Assembly (NCBI RefSeq): GCF_947493865.1
Contig: NZ_CANLTC010000008.1
Location: forward strand, 98,181-162,180
Reading direction: 5' to 3'
Origin: an uncultured Halomonas sp.
GTDB lineage: Bacteria > Pseudomonadota > Gammaproteobacteria > Pseudomonadales > Halomonadaceae
Length of the DNA: 64,000 nt
How positions within the stretch are numbered: position 1 is the stretch's first letter; every line of letters starts with the position of its first letter. The notes beneath the pieces were generated by a model. The model ran no database searches. It saw only the letters and a program-made list of their open reading frames with translations, and was not told the DNA's origin. The position numbers and the translations under genes were made by a program. Shown piece by piece: positions 1 to 8,414 of this stretch.

Positions 1-1161
1 CAGCACGCCCTCCATGAGTCGTGCCCTGGGAGGAGGCGTTACACCGAAGGCAAGGGTCAGGCGTTGCTGGGAATAGGGTGACAACTCGAGCCCTACCTGG
101 CGCCATAGTGCCGGCGCCACCGGCGGTTGATAGAGGATGCCCCGCTCGAGCATCAGTGCCAGCCCGTAGATGGCCTGGCTGGTCTCGGGGTGTACTGCCA
201 GGTCGATCATGGCGTGTACGAGTGCGCGATAGCACAGCAGGCAGTCGCGACCGGTGCTGGAAAGGCCCAGTGCCTCGCTCAGGATATGATCGCTGTGGGC
301 CAGTAGATGGCGCAGCAGCAATGCGTGATAGGGCGAGACCAGGCCGGTATCGTGCATCGCTCGAGCAAAGCCGGTGGCTTCGAACTGAAGCGCCGCCGTG
401 TCCATGCTTTCCAGGCGTTGCTGATAAACCTCGAGGCCCGGGTCTTCGCGACAGCCGTTGGTGGTGCCGAAGAGGCTGCTGATCAGACGATCCGCGCCTT
501 GACCGCTGATGCCAAGATCGATGTTCGGATTGACGCGGCAGGCGGCGATCTGCAGGATCATCTGCTTGACGGATTCGACCTGAATAGGGCGCTGTTGCAG
601 CACACGCCAGATCTCGTCCACCAGTTGGTCGACGATATGCTCATAACCGATACCGTCTGCAAGATGTCTGAGCAAGCGCCGGGTCAATAGTGCCAGGCTA
701 CCTTGCTGGGTTCGCTCCGCTTCGCTGGGAGCCGTGAAGAGCAATTCCAGATTGAGTGCCAGTACCTGGGTCAGATAGTGATGAGCCTGCTCGGTGGATA
801 TGGAGGGATGTGAGTAGGCGCCCCTGGCGACTGCCAGCAGGCGTATCTCGCTCAGGGTTTCCATCAGCACGATATCGCTTGACTCCGCCCGTAACGAATA
901 CTTGGTAAGCCCGGGCTGCAGTATCTGTGGTTGGGCCCAGTCGGAGCCGTTGAAAATACCCGCCGCCTCAAGTAGGGCGGTGCGCTGCTCGATAGCGTCG
1001 GGGCCGCCTTCCAGCATCATGATGCGGCGCAGCGCTGTCAGCACCCGATTGGTCTTGGTGGCTTTGGCATAATCCGGCGTTCGGGCAAGGATTTCGATTG
1101 CCTCATCCAGATTCGCCAGCGACCTTTGCAGGTCGCTGGCGTTTTCTCCTTGATTAGTCAA
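1..1161 (-). CDS. Uncharacterised protein, 3' end cut by window edge
   Basis: The reading frame is open from the left edge and gives at least 387 codons without a stop; the C-terminus is missing. I do not recognise the family. The product looks soluble and mostly helical, rich in Leu, Ala and Arg, with no signal peptide or clear membrane segment. The start is best placed at a TTG (1161) because AAGGAG lies five bases upstream; an in-frame ATG at 1176 has no ribosome binding site. It begins 27 bases after the stop of the ATP-grasp gene, so the two are probably co-transcribed and may act together. No function can be assigned from the sequence alone. Confidence 0.75.
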   Translation of the reverse strand, partial: MTNQGENASDLQRSLANLDEAIEILARTPDYAKATKTNRVLTALRRIMMLEGGPDAIEQRTALLEAAGIFNGSDWAQPQILQPGLTKYSLRAESSDIVLMETLSEIRLLAVARGAYSHPSISTEQAHHYLTQVLALNLELLFTAPSEAERTQQGSLALLTRRLLRHLADGIGYEHIVDQLVDEIWRVLQQRPIQVESVKQMILQIAACRVNPNIDLGISGQGADRLISSLFGTTNGCREDPGLEVYQQRLESMDTAALQFEATGFARAMHDTGLVSPYHALLLRHLLAHSDHILSEALGLSSTGRDCLLCYRALVHAMIDLAVHPETSQAIYGLALMLERGILYQPPVAPALWRQVGLELSPYSQQRLTLAFGVTPPPRARLMEGVL

Positions 1162-1188
1162 GCAAGCTCCTTGCATGCTGCAGTCGGC

Positions 1189-2412
1189 TCATACGTAGAA
1201 ATCGAGCTCTTCCTGATGTTTCAACAGATCTCGCATGGTATGTGGATCGTCACCGAAGAAATAGACCAACCCCCAGTGCGTACCAAAGGCGGTGCGCTTG
1301 GTAACGGTCTCTTCCAGCGGGGCCGTCAATTCATGAGACTCGAAATATTCGTGCTGTTCCGTTTCCTCGGGAATCTCGAGCTTGCTGACCACCCGGCGGC
1401 GAGGATAGACCCCGAAGCAGCCTGCATGGCCCTTGGCATCCACCACCTCCCGGGGAAAGAAGTTCGTGATTTCTTCCTCGGTGGTCTTCGGGTCGAAGGA
1501 TAGCACCAGCCCCTGATAGGCGTTGAAGCCATAGGCCCGTTCGAGCAGCTCGAAAACCTTGAAGCCCGGGGGACGATAGGCGACTTCGCCGAAGTACATC
1601 TCGCCATCGCTGGTGACGAAGTACTCGGGGTGGATGAAGCCGAACTCGATATCGAAGGTCTTGATCAGTTTCTCGATCTGGCGGGTGATCGCTTCCCGGT
1701 ACTTTTCAAGCTCCGGGGTCGCGGGAACGAATACCGAATAGCCCAGCGTCACATATTCCGAGATGTTTAAGAAACGAATCTTGCCGTCATGTATCCAGGC
1801 CTCGACGGCGAACTCCCAACCGTCCAGATGGCTCTCCATCAGTACCGGAAATTCTTCCTCGGGAATCGTATCGATCTCGTCCGGGGTGCGGATGACCCGG
1901 TGGCCCAGGCAGCCCGCCTTGTCAAAAGCCTTCAAGTGGATGGGATCGTTGGGGTCACCATCGAGTTTGAGCAGGGTCTGGTTGACGCGTTTGAGAAAGC
2001 GAATGACATCGGACTTGTCGTGGGCTTCCTCGAAAATGCCTACGCGAATGCCGCCCAACTGGGCGCGTCGCTTCATCAACGCCTTGTCACGCAGCAGCAG
2101 GGCCTGGCCATACAGCCTGGGATTGTCCATCAGTACCGAGTTGATGGCACCCGCCCATTCCACGGTTTCCTCGAAAAGCGGAATGGCAACATCGACACCC
2201 ATGTCATTGAGGGTTTCAGCAATTTCCATTGAACGGTCGTTGAGACGTTCGAAATTCCAGGCAAGATAAGGAATGTCATGTTCCTTGCAGTAATCCTCCG
2301 CCCAGTCCGGGGCCACGATGACGTAGCGTCGATCGAAGCGATCCAGCGCTTCAATGGCACTCAGGCTCCAGCCAAGCATTGCAACGTAACCCTTGTCAGG
2401 ATTCTTTTCCAT
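1189..2412 (-). CDS. ATP-grasp domain protein (carboxylate-amine ligase-like)
   Basis: 407 residues. ATP-grasp enzymes join a carboxylate to an amine or thiol through an acyl-phosphate. The N-terminal ~110 residues look like a Rossmann-type preATP-grasp domain. The central part has the glycine-poor lid and the strand DGWEFAVEAWIHDG (about 200-213). The metal and ATP end is HPEYFVTSDGEMYFGEVAYRPPG, in which GEVAYRPPG takes the place of the usual E-x-N-x-R-xGG. The replacement of the Asn is a difference from the textbook motif. GGGAG lies upstream of the ATG. The substrate is unknown. The next gene, an uncharacterised helical protein, is the only operon partner visible. Confidence 0.8.
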   Translation of the reverse strand: MEKNPDKGYVAMLGWSLSAIEALDRFDRRYVIVAPDWAEDYCKEHDIPYLAWNFERLNDRSMEIAETLNDMGVDVAIPLFEETVEWAGAINSVLMDNPRLYGQALLLRDKALMKRRAQLGGIRVGIFEEAHDKSDVIRFLKRVNQTLLKLDGDPNDPIHLKAFDKAGCLGHRVIRTPDEIDTIPEEEFPVLMESHLDGWEFAVEAWIHDGKIRFLNISEYVTLGYSVFVPATPELEKYREAITRQIEKLIKTFDIEFGFIHPEYFVTSDGEMYFGEVAYRPPGFKVFELLERAYGFNAYQGLVLSFDPKTTEEEITNFFPREVVDAKGHAGCFGVYPRRRVVSKLEIPEETEQHEYFESHELTAPLEETVTKRTAFGTHWGLVYFFGDDPHTMRDLLKHQEELDFYV

Positions 2413-2652
2413 GAATCTACTCCCTGATAATTATTGTATAAACAGTGAGTCGCCATGAGACGTTCGGCTCCTCATTCCTTCGTAAGCATAGCAGCCAATG
2501 GCGCCAATAAAACCGTGGACTTTTGTCGTGCTGGGGTAACCATGGGTTATCTCGGCGCAATGATTGCCGTCGACAAGCATTCAACCTTGATGACAGATCG
2601 GGCCGCTGGTATATTGCGGGCTCGCTGAACGAGCCCCTTGAAGTTCAGGAGC

Positions 2653-2680
2653 TTGCCTTCGAGTCGTTGGGCGCTATGCT
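2653..2680 (+). promoter_or_regulatory. Candidate sigma-70 promoter of ffs
   Basis: TTGCCT (2653-2658) and TATGCT (2675-2680) are separated by 16 bases, and the -10 ends about 16 bases before the SRP RNA. The position fits a stable-RNA promoter. A 7-bp hairpin, GGGCTCG with CGAGCCC (2618-2636), lies just upstream and has no clear role. The rest of 2413-2652 holds the leader of the divergent ATP-grasp gene and nothing else I can name. Confidence 0.55.
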
Positions 2681-2696
2681 GCGCTTGACGTTTCTG

Positions 2697-2812
2697 CGGT
2701 GGCCCTCATCGGTCCTCCCGCAACGCTAAACCGCGAACCCCGCCAGGCCCGGAAGGGAGCAACGGTAGTGGTGGCTGCGTGTGCCGGGATGTGGCTGATG
2801 AGGTGCCGCCTC
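2697..2812 (+). ncRNA. ffs: 4.5S RNA, signal recognition particle RNA (small bacterial type)
   Basis: The segment has the invariant SRP domain IV: CCAGGCCCGGAAGGGAGCA, with the GGAA tetraloop and the asymmetric internal loop that binds the Ffh M domain. The flanking stem halves CCTCCCGCAACGC and GTGTGCCGGGATG match the E. coli 4.5S arrangement, and the ends (CCTCATC with GATGAGG) pair to close a single long hairpin. The RNA works with Ffh and FtsY to deliver inner-membrane proteins co-translationally. The exact ends are estimated from pairing, to within a few bases. This is a confident call from conserved sequence rather than from a covariance model. Confidence 0.93.
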
Positions 2813-2860
2813 CAATCTTTAGATTGCTCACTCCTAGCGGTAACTTTTTATTCTCCTGCT

Positions 2861-3691
2861 TCACCCCGCCAAGGTTCCATCATGATAGTCGCGCACCGCC
2901 TGTTCGAGTTCTTCTTGGGTGTTCATCACGAAGGGGCCATAATGTGCGATGGGTTCGTTGTGAGGCGTGCCCGCCATAATCAGCACCTGGGCGCGGGCGT
3001 CGCCGCTCAGATGTACTTCGCTTCCCGGACCAAGCCGCGCTAGTTCGCCTTGGGTGATCGTCTCGTCGCCCACCTTGAGCTGGCCCTCGAATACATAAAA
3101 CAGTAGCGTCGGTGCGGATTGTTCGAGAACCAGTGAACCGGGCGCAAATAGCAGGTGCGCCACTGCGCCTTTTCCAGCCAGGGCGTCAAGAGGGCCACTA
3201 ATGCGTTGATCACCGTGCTGCCAGTCACCGCCCAAGGCGATCAACTTGCTTCCCGAGGCATTGATGTGCGGCATCTCGTCAGCCTTCACGTCGCGATAGG
3301 TCGCGGCGCTGAGCTTGTCTCGAGCCGGCAGATTCAGCCATAGCTGGAAGGCATGCAGCCCCTGGCTGTCGGTCAGCGGCATCTCGGAATGGATGATGCC
3401 GTGACCGGTGTGCATCCATTGGGCGTCTCCGGCACCGATGGTGCTGGCATGTCCCAGGTGATCCTCGTGGGTCAGACCGCCATCAAGCACGTAGGTCAAG
3501 GTCTGAATGCCGCGATGCGGATGCGGTGGGAAGCCGCCGATGTAGTCGTCTGGACGCTCGGAGCCGAGTTCATCGAGCATCAGGAAGGGGTCGAGCCCGC
3601 CGCCGAATTCGTGAACGCGGGAAATCTTGACACCATCGCCATCCTGACTGGGTTGGCTGCGTAGCCGGTGTTCGATAGTGCGCTGTGTCAT
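2861..3691 (-). CDS. Pirin family protein
   Basis: 276 residues, usual bacterial pirin length, with two cupin barrels. The N-terminal cupin carries the metal ligands His57 and His59 in HPHRGIQTL and His101 and Glu103 in HTGHGIIHSEMP, the pirin Fe(II)-binding set. Bacterial pirins are cytosolic; some act as quercetin 2,3-dioxygenases and others bind metabolic enzymes, and the sequence does not tell which applies here. The C-terminal cupin lacks such ligands, as expected. The gene stands alone, convergent with ffs. Confidence 0.88.
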   Translation of the reverse strand: MTQRTIEHRLRSQPSQDGDGVKISRVHEFGGGLDPFLMLDELGSERPDDYIGGFPPHPHRGIQTLTYVLDGGLTHEDHLGHASTIGAGDAQWMHTGHGIIHSEMPLTDSQGLHAFQLWLNLPARDKLSAATYRDVKADEMPHINASGSKLIALGGDWQHGDQRISGPLDALAGKGAVAHLLFAPGSLVLEQSAPTLLFYVFEGQLKVGDETITQGELARLGPGSEVHLSGDARAQVLIMAGTPHNEPIAHYGPFVMNTQEELEQAVRDYHDGTLAG

Positions 3692-3930
3692 AAAAAGAGC
3701 TCCTGGCAGTCGTGGATGTGAGAGTTAGTCTATAAGTATTTTTCCCAAGGTTGCGCGCATAATTCTGATTAAATCATTCGAAAAAATGAAAGGTCATGGG
3801 CCACACTGAGGCCGTAGCAGGTGGTGGTGGCGATCAGAATCGAGCAGAATCGGCGGCTGTTTCTTTTCTTGACCTCGCCCTTCATTCTTTTGACAATTTT
3901 TTGCTTCCTTTTTGACCTGGATGTCTGCTC

Positions 3931-5847
3931 ATGAACACCGAATTGCTGGAAATCCGTGACCATCTTGGGCGGTTCGCACCTTTCGATCGCTTATCCGATG
4001 AGTTGCTCGATGCGGTGGCGGGCGAGGTTCAGGTCAGCTATTACCGGGCCGATACCGAAATACTGGCAAGGGATCAGGAAACCCACGAGCTGTGTTATAT
4101 CCGCAGCGGCGCCGTTGAGATGTATCGCCGCAGCGGGAGCCTCTACAACCGCTTGAGCGAAGGTGAAATCTTCGGCTACTCGGATCTCTTGCGCCGCCGA
4201 GGGGTTCAGTTTCCGGTGCGGGCGATCGAAGATACGCTGATCTATTTTATTCCCGAAGCCGTGTTTGAGCGCCTTTGCGAGGAAAACGACGATTTCGCCG
4301 ACTTTGTCGAGGAGGGTGGGTCGGCCCTGAAGACCACCGTGGAGCAGCAGCGTCACAACAGCGACATGATGACGTCCCGGGTGCGCAAGCTGATCCGACG
4401 CTATCCCACCATGGTCGAACCATCGGCGACGCTGCAGGAGACTGCCATACGCATGCGCGATGAGTCGTCAACCTCGGTACTCGTGCTCAGCTTTCCGGAT
4501 GAAGATCAATCACAGCAGTTTACCCTGGCGGATGGCCAATCCTGGAAGCTGGCCGGTATTCTGACGGACCGCGACTTCTGCACCCGGGTGCTGGCCGCTG
4601 GCGTGACACCTGAATCGCCGGTAACCGAGGTGATGTCCAAAGACCCGATCACGGTTCAGTCCGAGGAGTCCTTGTACGAAGCCATGCTCTGCATGCTGCG
4701 TAACAACGTGCATCACTTGCCGGTACTGCATCGCCGTCGCCCGATCGGCATACTGCACCTATCGGATATCGTACGTTATGAGACCCACAGCAGCCTTTAT
4801 CTGGTCAGCAATATCTTCAGTCAGTCCAATGTCGAGGGGCTCAGGCGTCTGAGTGTCGAAGTACATTCGGCCTTCGTGCAGCTGGTGTCGGAAGGGGCGG
4901 ATTCCCAGATGATCGGCCGTGCGCTGTCTAGTATCGGACGCAGCTTCACTCGCCGGTTGATCGAACTTGCCCAGGAAGAAATTGGCCCGGCACCGATTCC
5001 TTTTTGTTTCATGGCCCTTGGCTCCATGGCGCGAGATGAACAGGCCATCGTCACGGATCAGGACAACGCTCTGGTCTTGAGTGACGATTTCGTGGCCGCA
5101 GACCACGATGACTACTTCCTCAAGCTCGCCACCTTCGTCAGCGATGGTCTGGCAGCCTGCGGATACAGCTATTGCAAGGGCGACATCATGGCCACCAATT
5201 CCCGTTGGCGGCAACCGTTGTCCGTGTGGAAAACGTATTTCTCGACCTGGATCGACGAGCCCAATCCCGAACGGCTGCTCGATAGCTCGATCTTCTTCGA
5301 TCTGGACGGTGTGTATGGCGAGGAAGTGTTCGTCGAGCAGTTGCAAGACCTGGTTGCAAGCAAGGCATCGCAGAGTCCCTTGTTTCTTGCCGCCATGGCG
5401 CGCAATGCGTGCAACCGCACGCCGCCACTGGGGTTCTTTCGTACCTTCGTGATGGAAAAGGACGGCAAGCATAACAACTCCATCAATCTCAAACGGCGGG
5501 GCACCGCGCCCTTCGTGGATCTGGTGCGGGTACATGCCCTGGCCTGCGGGTCGAACGCCCAGAATACCTTCAACCGTCTCGAGGCCATCAATAAGGCCCG
5601 AATACTTCCGGAAGGCGGCAGTGCAAGACTCGGCCATGCGCTCGAGTTCATTTCCATGGTGCGCCTGCGTCACCAGGTGATGGATATAGAGGCAGGGCAG
5701 CAACCGGATAACAATATCGAGCCGGAAAGCATATCCAGCCGCGACCGACACTATCTGAAGGCGGCCTTCGAAACGCTGAGCCACGCGCAGAAGTTCATCA
5801 AATTTCGCTACCCGATACCGACGAAGGGCCGCCGAACCGAAACATGA
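3931..5847 (+). CDS. cNMP-binding / CBS / DUF294 nucleotidyltransferase-like signalling protein
   Basis: 638 residues. The order is a cyclic-nucleotide-binding-like domain (about 10-125), a linker, two CBS domains (about 150-275, with ILTDRDFCTRVLAAG and IGILHLSDIV), a DUF294 nucleotidyltransferase-like domain (about 300-450) and a DUF294 C-terminal helical domain. The nucleotidyltransferase signature ALGSMARDEQAIVTDQDNAL (about 362-381) keeps the G-S, E and D-x-D pattern of the GlnD-type catalytic centre, so it may be active. CBS pairs bind adenine nucleotides, so the protein may read energy state. It overlaps the following exonuclease gene by four bases (ATGA), implying translational coupling. 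In many proteobacteria this pair lies beside acetyl-CoA synthetase and acetate permease; neither is present here. The ATG has only a weak ribosome binding site. Confidence 0.85.
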   Translation: MNTELLEIRDHLGRFAPFDRLSDELLDAVAGEVQVSYYRADTEILARDQETHELCYIRSGAVEMYRRSGSLYNRLSEGEIFGYSDLLRRRGVQFPVRAIEDTLIYFIPEAVFERLCEENDDFADFVEEGGSALKTTVEQQRHNSDMMTSRVRKLIRRYPTMVEPSATLQETAIRMRDESSTSVLVLSFPDEDQSQQFTLADGQSWKLAGILTDRDFCTRVLAAGVTPESPVTEVMSKDPITVQSEESLYEAMLCMLRNNVHHLPVLHRRRPIGILHLSDIVRYETHSSLYLVSNIFSQSNVEGLRRLSVEVHSAFVQLVSEGADSQMIGRALSSIGRSFTRRLIELAQEEIGPAPIPFCFMALGSMARDEQAIVTDQDNALVLSDDFVAADHDDYFLKLATFVSDGLAACGYSYCKGDIMATNSRWRQPLSVWKTYFSTWIDEPNPERLLDSSIFFDLDGVYGEEVFVEQLQDLVASKASQSPLFLAAMARNACNRTPPLGFFRTFVMEKDGKHNNSINLKRRGTAPFVDLVRVHALACGSNAQNTFNRLEAINKARILPEGGSARLGHALEFISMVRLRHQVMDIEAGQQPDNNIEPESISSRDRHYLKAAFETLSHAQKFIKFRYPIPTKGRRTET

Positions 5848-6566
5848 CGCCTTTTCTTTCAAACAAGCATGATCAGACAAGTTGGGCGGACTACATGGCA
5901 AGCTGCGCCCAGGTGGCGCGCAATCCCGGTCTGCAGCGTTTTTACGCTGCCGGCGTTCCAGACCCGCAAACGCCAATCGGCGAGGTGCCATTGGTGGCCC
6001 TGGACCTGGAAACCACCGGGCTCGATGCCGTACGCCACGGTATCGTCAGCGTTGGCGCGCTGCCCTTTACGCTCGAGCGTATTCCTCTTGCGCAAAGCCA
6101 GTACTGGGTAGTGCAACCGCGGCAGCCATTAAGCGAGGAGTCCATCACGTTCCATCACATTACCCATTCCGAGATCGAGATAGCACCGGATCTCGGTGAC
6201 ATACTCGCTGAACTGCTTGAAGTGCTCGCAGGCAGTTTGGTGGTAGTGCACTATCGCAACATCGAGCGACCTTTCCTCAATCGCGCTACCCGTACCCGGA
6301 TGGGTGAGAATCTGCTGTTTCCCATGATCGATACCATGCAGTTGGAGGCGCGGGTGCATCGCAAACGGCGTTGGGCCTGGTTGAAACGGCTCAGCGGGCG
6401 CCCCTCCGCCTCGCTGCGCCTGGCGGAAAGCCGGGAGCGTTATCATCTACCGTTCTATACCGGCCACCACGCCTTGCTGGACGCGCTGGCGACGGCGGAA
6501 TTATTCCAGGCCCAGATCGCTCGGCACTATTCCCCGCAGACCCCCATAAGCGATCTGTGGTGTTGA
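5844..6566 (+). CDS. DnaQ-like 3'-5' exonuclease (DEDDh)
   Basis: 240 residues. Motif I is VALDLETTGLD with Asp54 and Glu56. Motif II lies around HYRNIERPFLNR, and motif III is HHALLDALA (about 207-215) with the His-x4-Asp spacing that defines the DEDDh group. The fold resembles the proofreading subunit of DNA polymerase III, but the ~50-residue N-terminal extension and the absence of a polymerase-binding tail argue against dnaQ itself. It is coupled to the CBS/nucleotidyltransferase gene. The substrate (RNA, DNA or a modified nucleotide) cannot be read from the sequence. Confidence 0.85.
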   Translation: MTPFLSNKHDQTSWADYMASCAQVARNPGLQRFYAAGVPDPQTPIGEVPLVALDLETTGLDAVRHGIVSVGALPFTLERIPLAQSQYWVVQPRQPLSEESITFHHITHSEIEIAPDLGDILAELLEVLAGSLVVVHYRNIERPFLNRATRTRMGENLLFPMIDTMQLEARVHRKRRWAWLKRLSGRPSASLRLAESRERYHLPFYTGHHALLDALATAELFQAQIARHYSPQTPISDLWC

Positions 6567-6580
6567 GTGCTGGCAGTTGG

Positions 6581-6616
6581 GTATGAAAAAAGCGGCCATG
6601 GCCGCTTTTTTCATAC
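6581..6616. terminator. Bidirectional rho-independent terminator
   Basis: A perfect 36-base palindrome whose core is GCGGCCATGGCCGC, flanked by A6 on one side and T6 on the other. It separates the exonuclease gene (plus strand) from the BCCT gene (minus strand) and can end transcription from both. Confidence 0.92.
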
Positions 6617-6634
6617 TGGTTTCGCTAGACTGAA

Positions 6635-8299
6635 TCAGTCACGTGGCTCGCTCATCAGCCCCTTGACGATGCCGTAGCACCCCGCCAGCAGTATTAGTGT
6701 GAAGGGCAGGCCGGTAGAGACGGCCATGGCTTGCAGCGCCGTCAGTCCACCGCCCAGCAACAGCGCAATCGCGATGATACCTTCGATGAGTGCCCAGAAC
6801 ACACGCTGGCCCGTGGGGGCGTCGACCTTGCCGCCGGAGGTGATGGTATCGATTACCAGGGAACCCGAGTCCGAGGAGGTGATGAAGAACACCATGACCA
6901 GCACGATACCCACGAAGGACGTGATCGTCGTCAGGGGTAGCTGACCCAGCATGACGAACAGTTGCAGCTCCAGGGCGGCGTCTTTGACCCCCTCGAAGTT
7001 GTCGGTGACGATCTGATTGATGGCGGTGCCACCGAAGGCGGTCATCCAGAGCACCGAAATCAGTGATGGTACCAACAAGACGGCGATCAGGAATTCGCGC
7101 ACGCTGCGTCCGCGGCTGACCCGGGCAATGAACATGCCCACAAACGGTGACCAGCTTATCCACCATGCCCAGTAGAAGGCGGTCCAGCCCTGGCGGAAGT
7201 TGTCGTCGTCGCGGCCGAAGGGATTGGACAGAGCCGGCAGGTGGGTCACGTAAGACCCCAGGTTTTCGAAAAATCCGGTGAGGATCGCAAGCGTAGGGCC
7301 TACGACGATCACGAACAGCAGCAACAGAAAGGCCAGGCCCATGTTCAGTTGCGAAAGCCGCTGTACGCCCTTGTCGACACCTGCAACCACCGACAGCAAG
7401 GCGACCAGGGTGATACCCAGAATCAGCACCACCATGGTGACGTTGTTGTCGGGGATGTCGAACAGATAGCCAAGGCCGGCAGTGGCCTGGGAGGCGCCGA
7501 ACCCTAACGACGTTGCCAGACCGAACAGGGTGGCAAAGACCGCCAGGATATCGATGATGTGCCCCGGCCACCCCCAGACGCGCTCACCCAGGATCGGGTA
7601 GAAGATCGAGCGCATGGTCAACGGCAGCCCCTTGTTGTAGGAAAAGATCGCCAGGGATAGCGCGACGATGGCGTAGATCGCCCAGGGATGCAGGCCCCAA
7701 TGGAAGATGGTGGCGGCCATGCCCAGCTCAATGGCGGCTTGTGCATCGCCTCCCGCAGCGCCTAAGGGCGCCCAGTCGGTTCTGGCGCCGCCATCACCCG
7801 TCGTGATGCCTCCCATGGAAGAGGAAAAATGCGATATCGGCTCCGAAACGCCATAGAACATCAGCCCGATGCCCATGCCGGCGGCAAACAGCATGGCGAA
7901 CCAGCCTGCGTAGCTGAAGTCCGGTTTGGCATTCATGCCACCGATGCGTACCTTGCCCAGTGGTGACACGACTAACCCGAGGCACAGAAGTACAAAGACG
8001 TTGGCGGCCAGGATGAAGAACCAGTCCAGCTTGCCGGTCAGCCAACTGAGCACGCCGCTGAAGATCGGTTCGACCTCGGTTTGCAGCGCCAGTACCAGGA
8101 CGACGAAGAATACGATCACCAGTGCAGAGATGCTGAAAACCTTGCCGTGGAGGTCGATTGCCATGCCGAATTTACGGCCGCTGACATTGTCCTGGCCAAT
8201 GACGTAGTCAGTATCGATAAGGTTGGATTTGCCGGTCGGCGCGGGAACGCCTTCGGTGCTTTCGTTGTTTGTCGAGTGGGAGGATGGTTTGTCGCTCAA
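6635..8299 (-). CDS. BCCT family transporter (betaine/choline/carnitine type), copy A
   Basis: About 554 residues with twelve predicted membrane helices. Signatures are the Gly-rich GMGIGLMFYGVSEP of TM4 and the Trp-rich FYWAWWISWSPFVGMF followed by IARVSRGRSVREF of TM8. The GMGIG form is typical of Na+-coupled betaine carriers. The start chosen is TTG at 8299: AAGGAG lies six bases upstream, and the N-terminus then aligns with copy B (STEGVPAPTGKSNLID against GTEGIPSPEGRTNLID). The longer frame to 8413 would run through the terminator of copy B and is unlikely. It likely imports a compatible solute at high osmolarity; the exact solute is not known. Confidence 0.9.
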   Translation of the reverse strand: MSDKPSSHSTNNESTEGVPAPTGKSNLIDTDYVIGQDNVSGRKFGMAIDLHGKVFSISALVIVFFVVLVLALQTEVEPIFSGVLSWLTGKLDWFFILAANVFVLLCLGLVVSPLGKVRIGGMNAKPDFSYAGWFAMLFAAGMGIGLMFYGVSEPISHFSSSMGGITTGDGGARTDWAPLGAAGGDAQAAIELGMAATIFHWGLHPWAIYAIVALSLAIFSYNKGLPLTMRSIFYPILGERVWGWPGHIIDILAVFATLFGLATSLGFGASQATAGLGYLFDIPDNNVTMVVLILGITLVALLSVVAGVDKGVQRLSQLNMGLAFLLLLFVIVVGPTLAILTGFFENLGSYVTHLPALSNPFGRDDDNFRQGWTAFYWAWWISWSPFVGMFIARVSRGRSVREFLIAVLLVPSLISVLWMTAFGGTAINQIVTDNFEGVKDAALELQLFVMLGQLPLTTITSFVGIVLVMVFFITSSDSGSLVIDTITSGGKVDAPTGQRVFWALIEGIIAIALLLGGGLTALQAMAVSTGLPFTLILLAGCYGIVKGLMSEPRD

Positions 8300-8362
8300 G
8301 AGCGTCTCCTTGTTGTTTTCATGAGAATTGCTTGCGTAAGGCATGCGTCGGGAAAGTATAAC

Positions 8363-8396
8363 TAAAAAGGGTAAGGCTTTCCTGTAAAGCCTTACC
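8363..8396 (-). terminator. Rho-independent terminator between the two BCCT genes
   Basis: On the minus strand GTAAGGCTTT and AAAGCCTTAC form a 10-bp stem with a 5-base loop, followed by CCTTTTTAG. It lies just past the stop of the 8415-10055 gene. Its presence separates the tandem genes into two transcripts and rules out the long N-terminal extension of copy A. Confidence 0.82.
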
Positions 8397-8414
8397 TCGT
8401 AAGTTGCAAACATT

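Noticed and set aside
3769..3963. A 64-codon minus-strand frame between pirin and the CBS gene
   Set aside because: Highly basic translation, no ribosome binding site, and it overlaps the start of the real gene.
4759..5991. A 410-codon open frame on the minus strand
   Set aside because: It is antisense to the CBS/nucleotidyltransferase gene. The plus-strand product has clear domains; this one has none.
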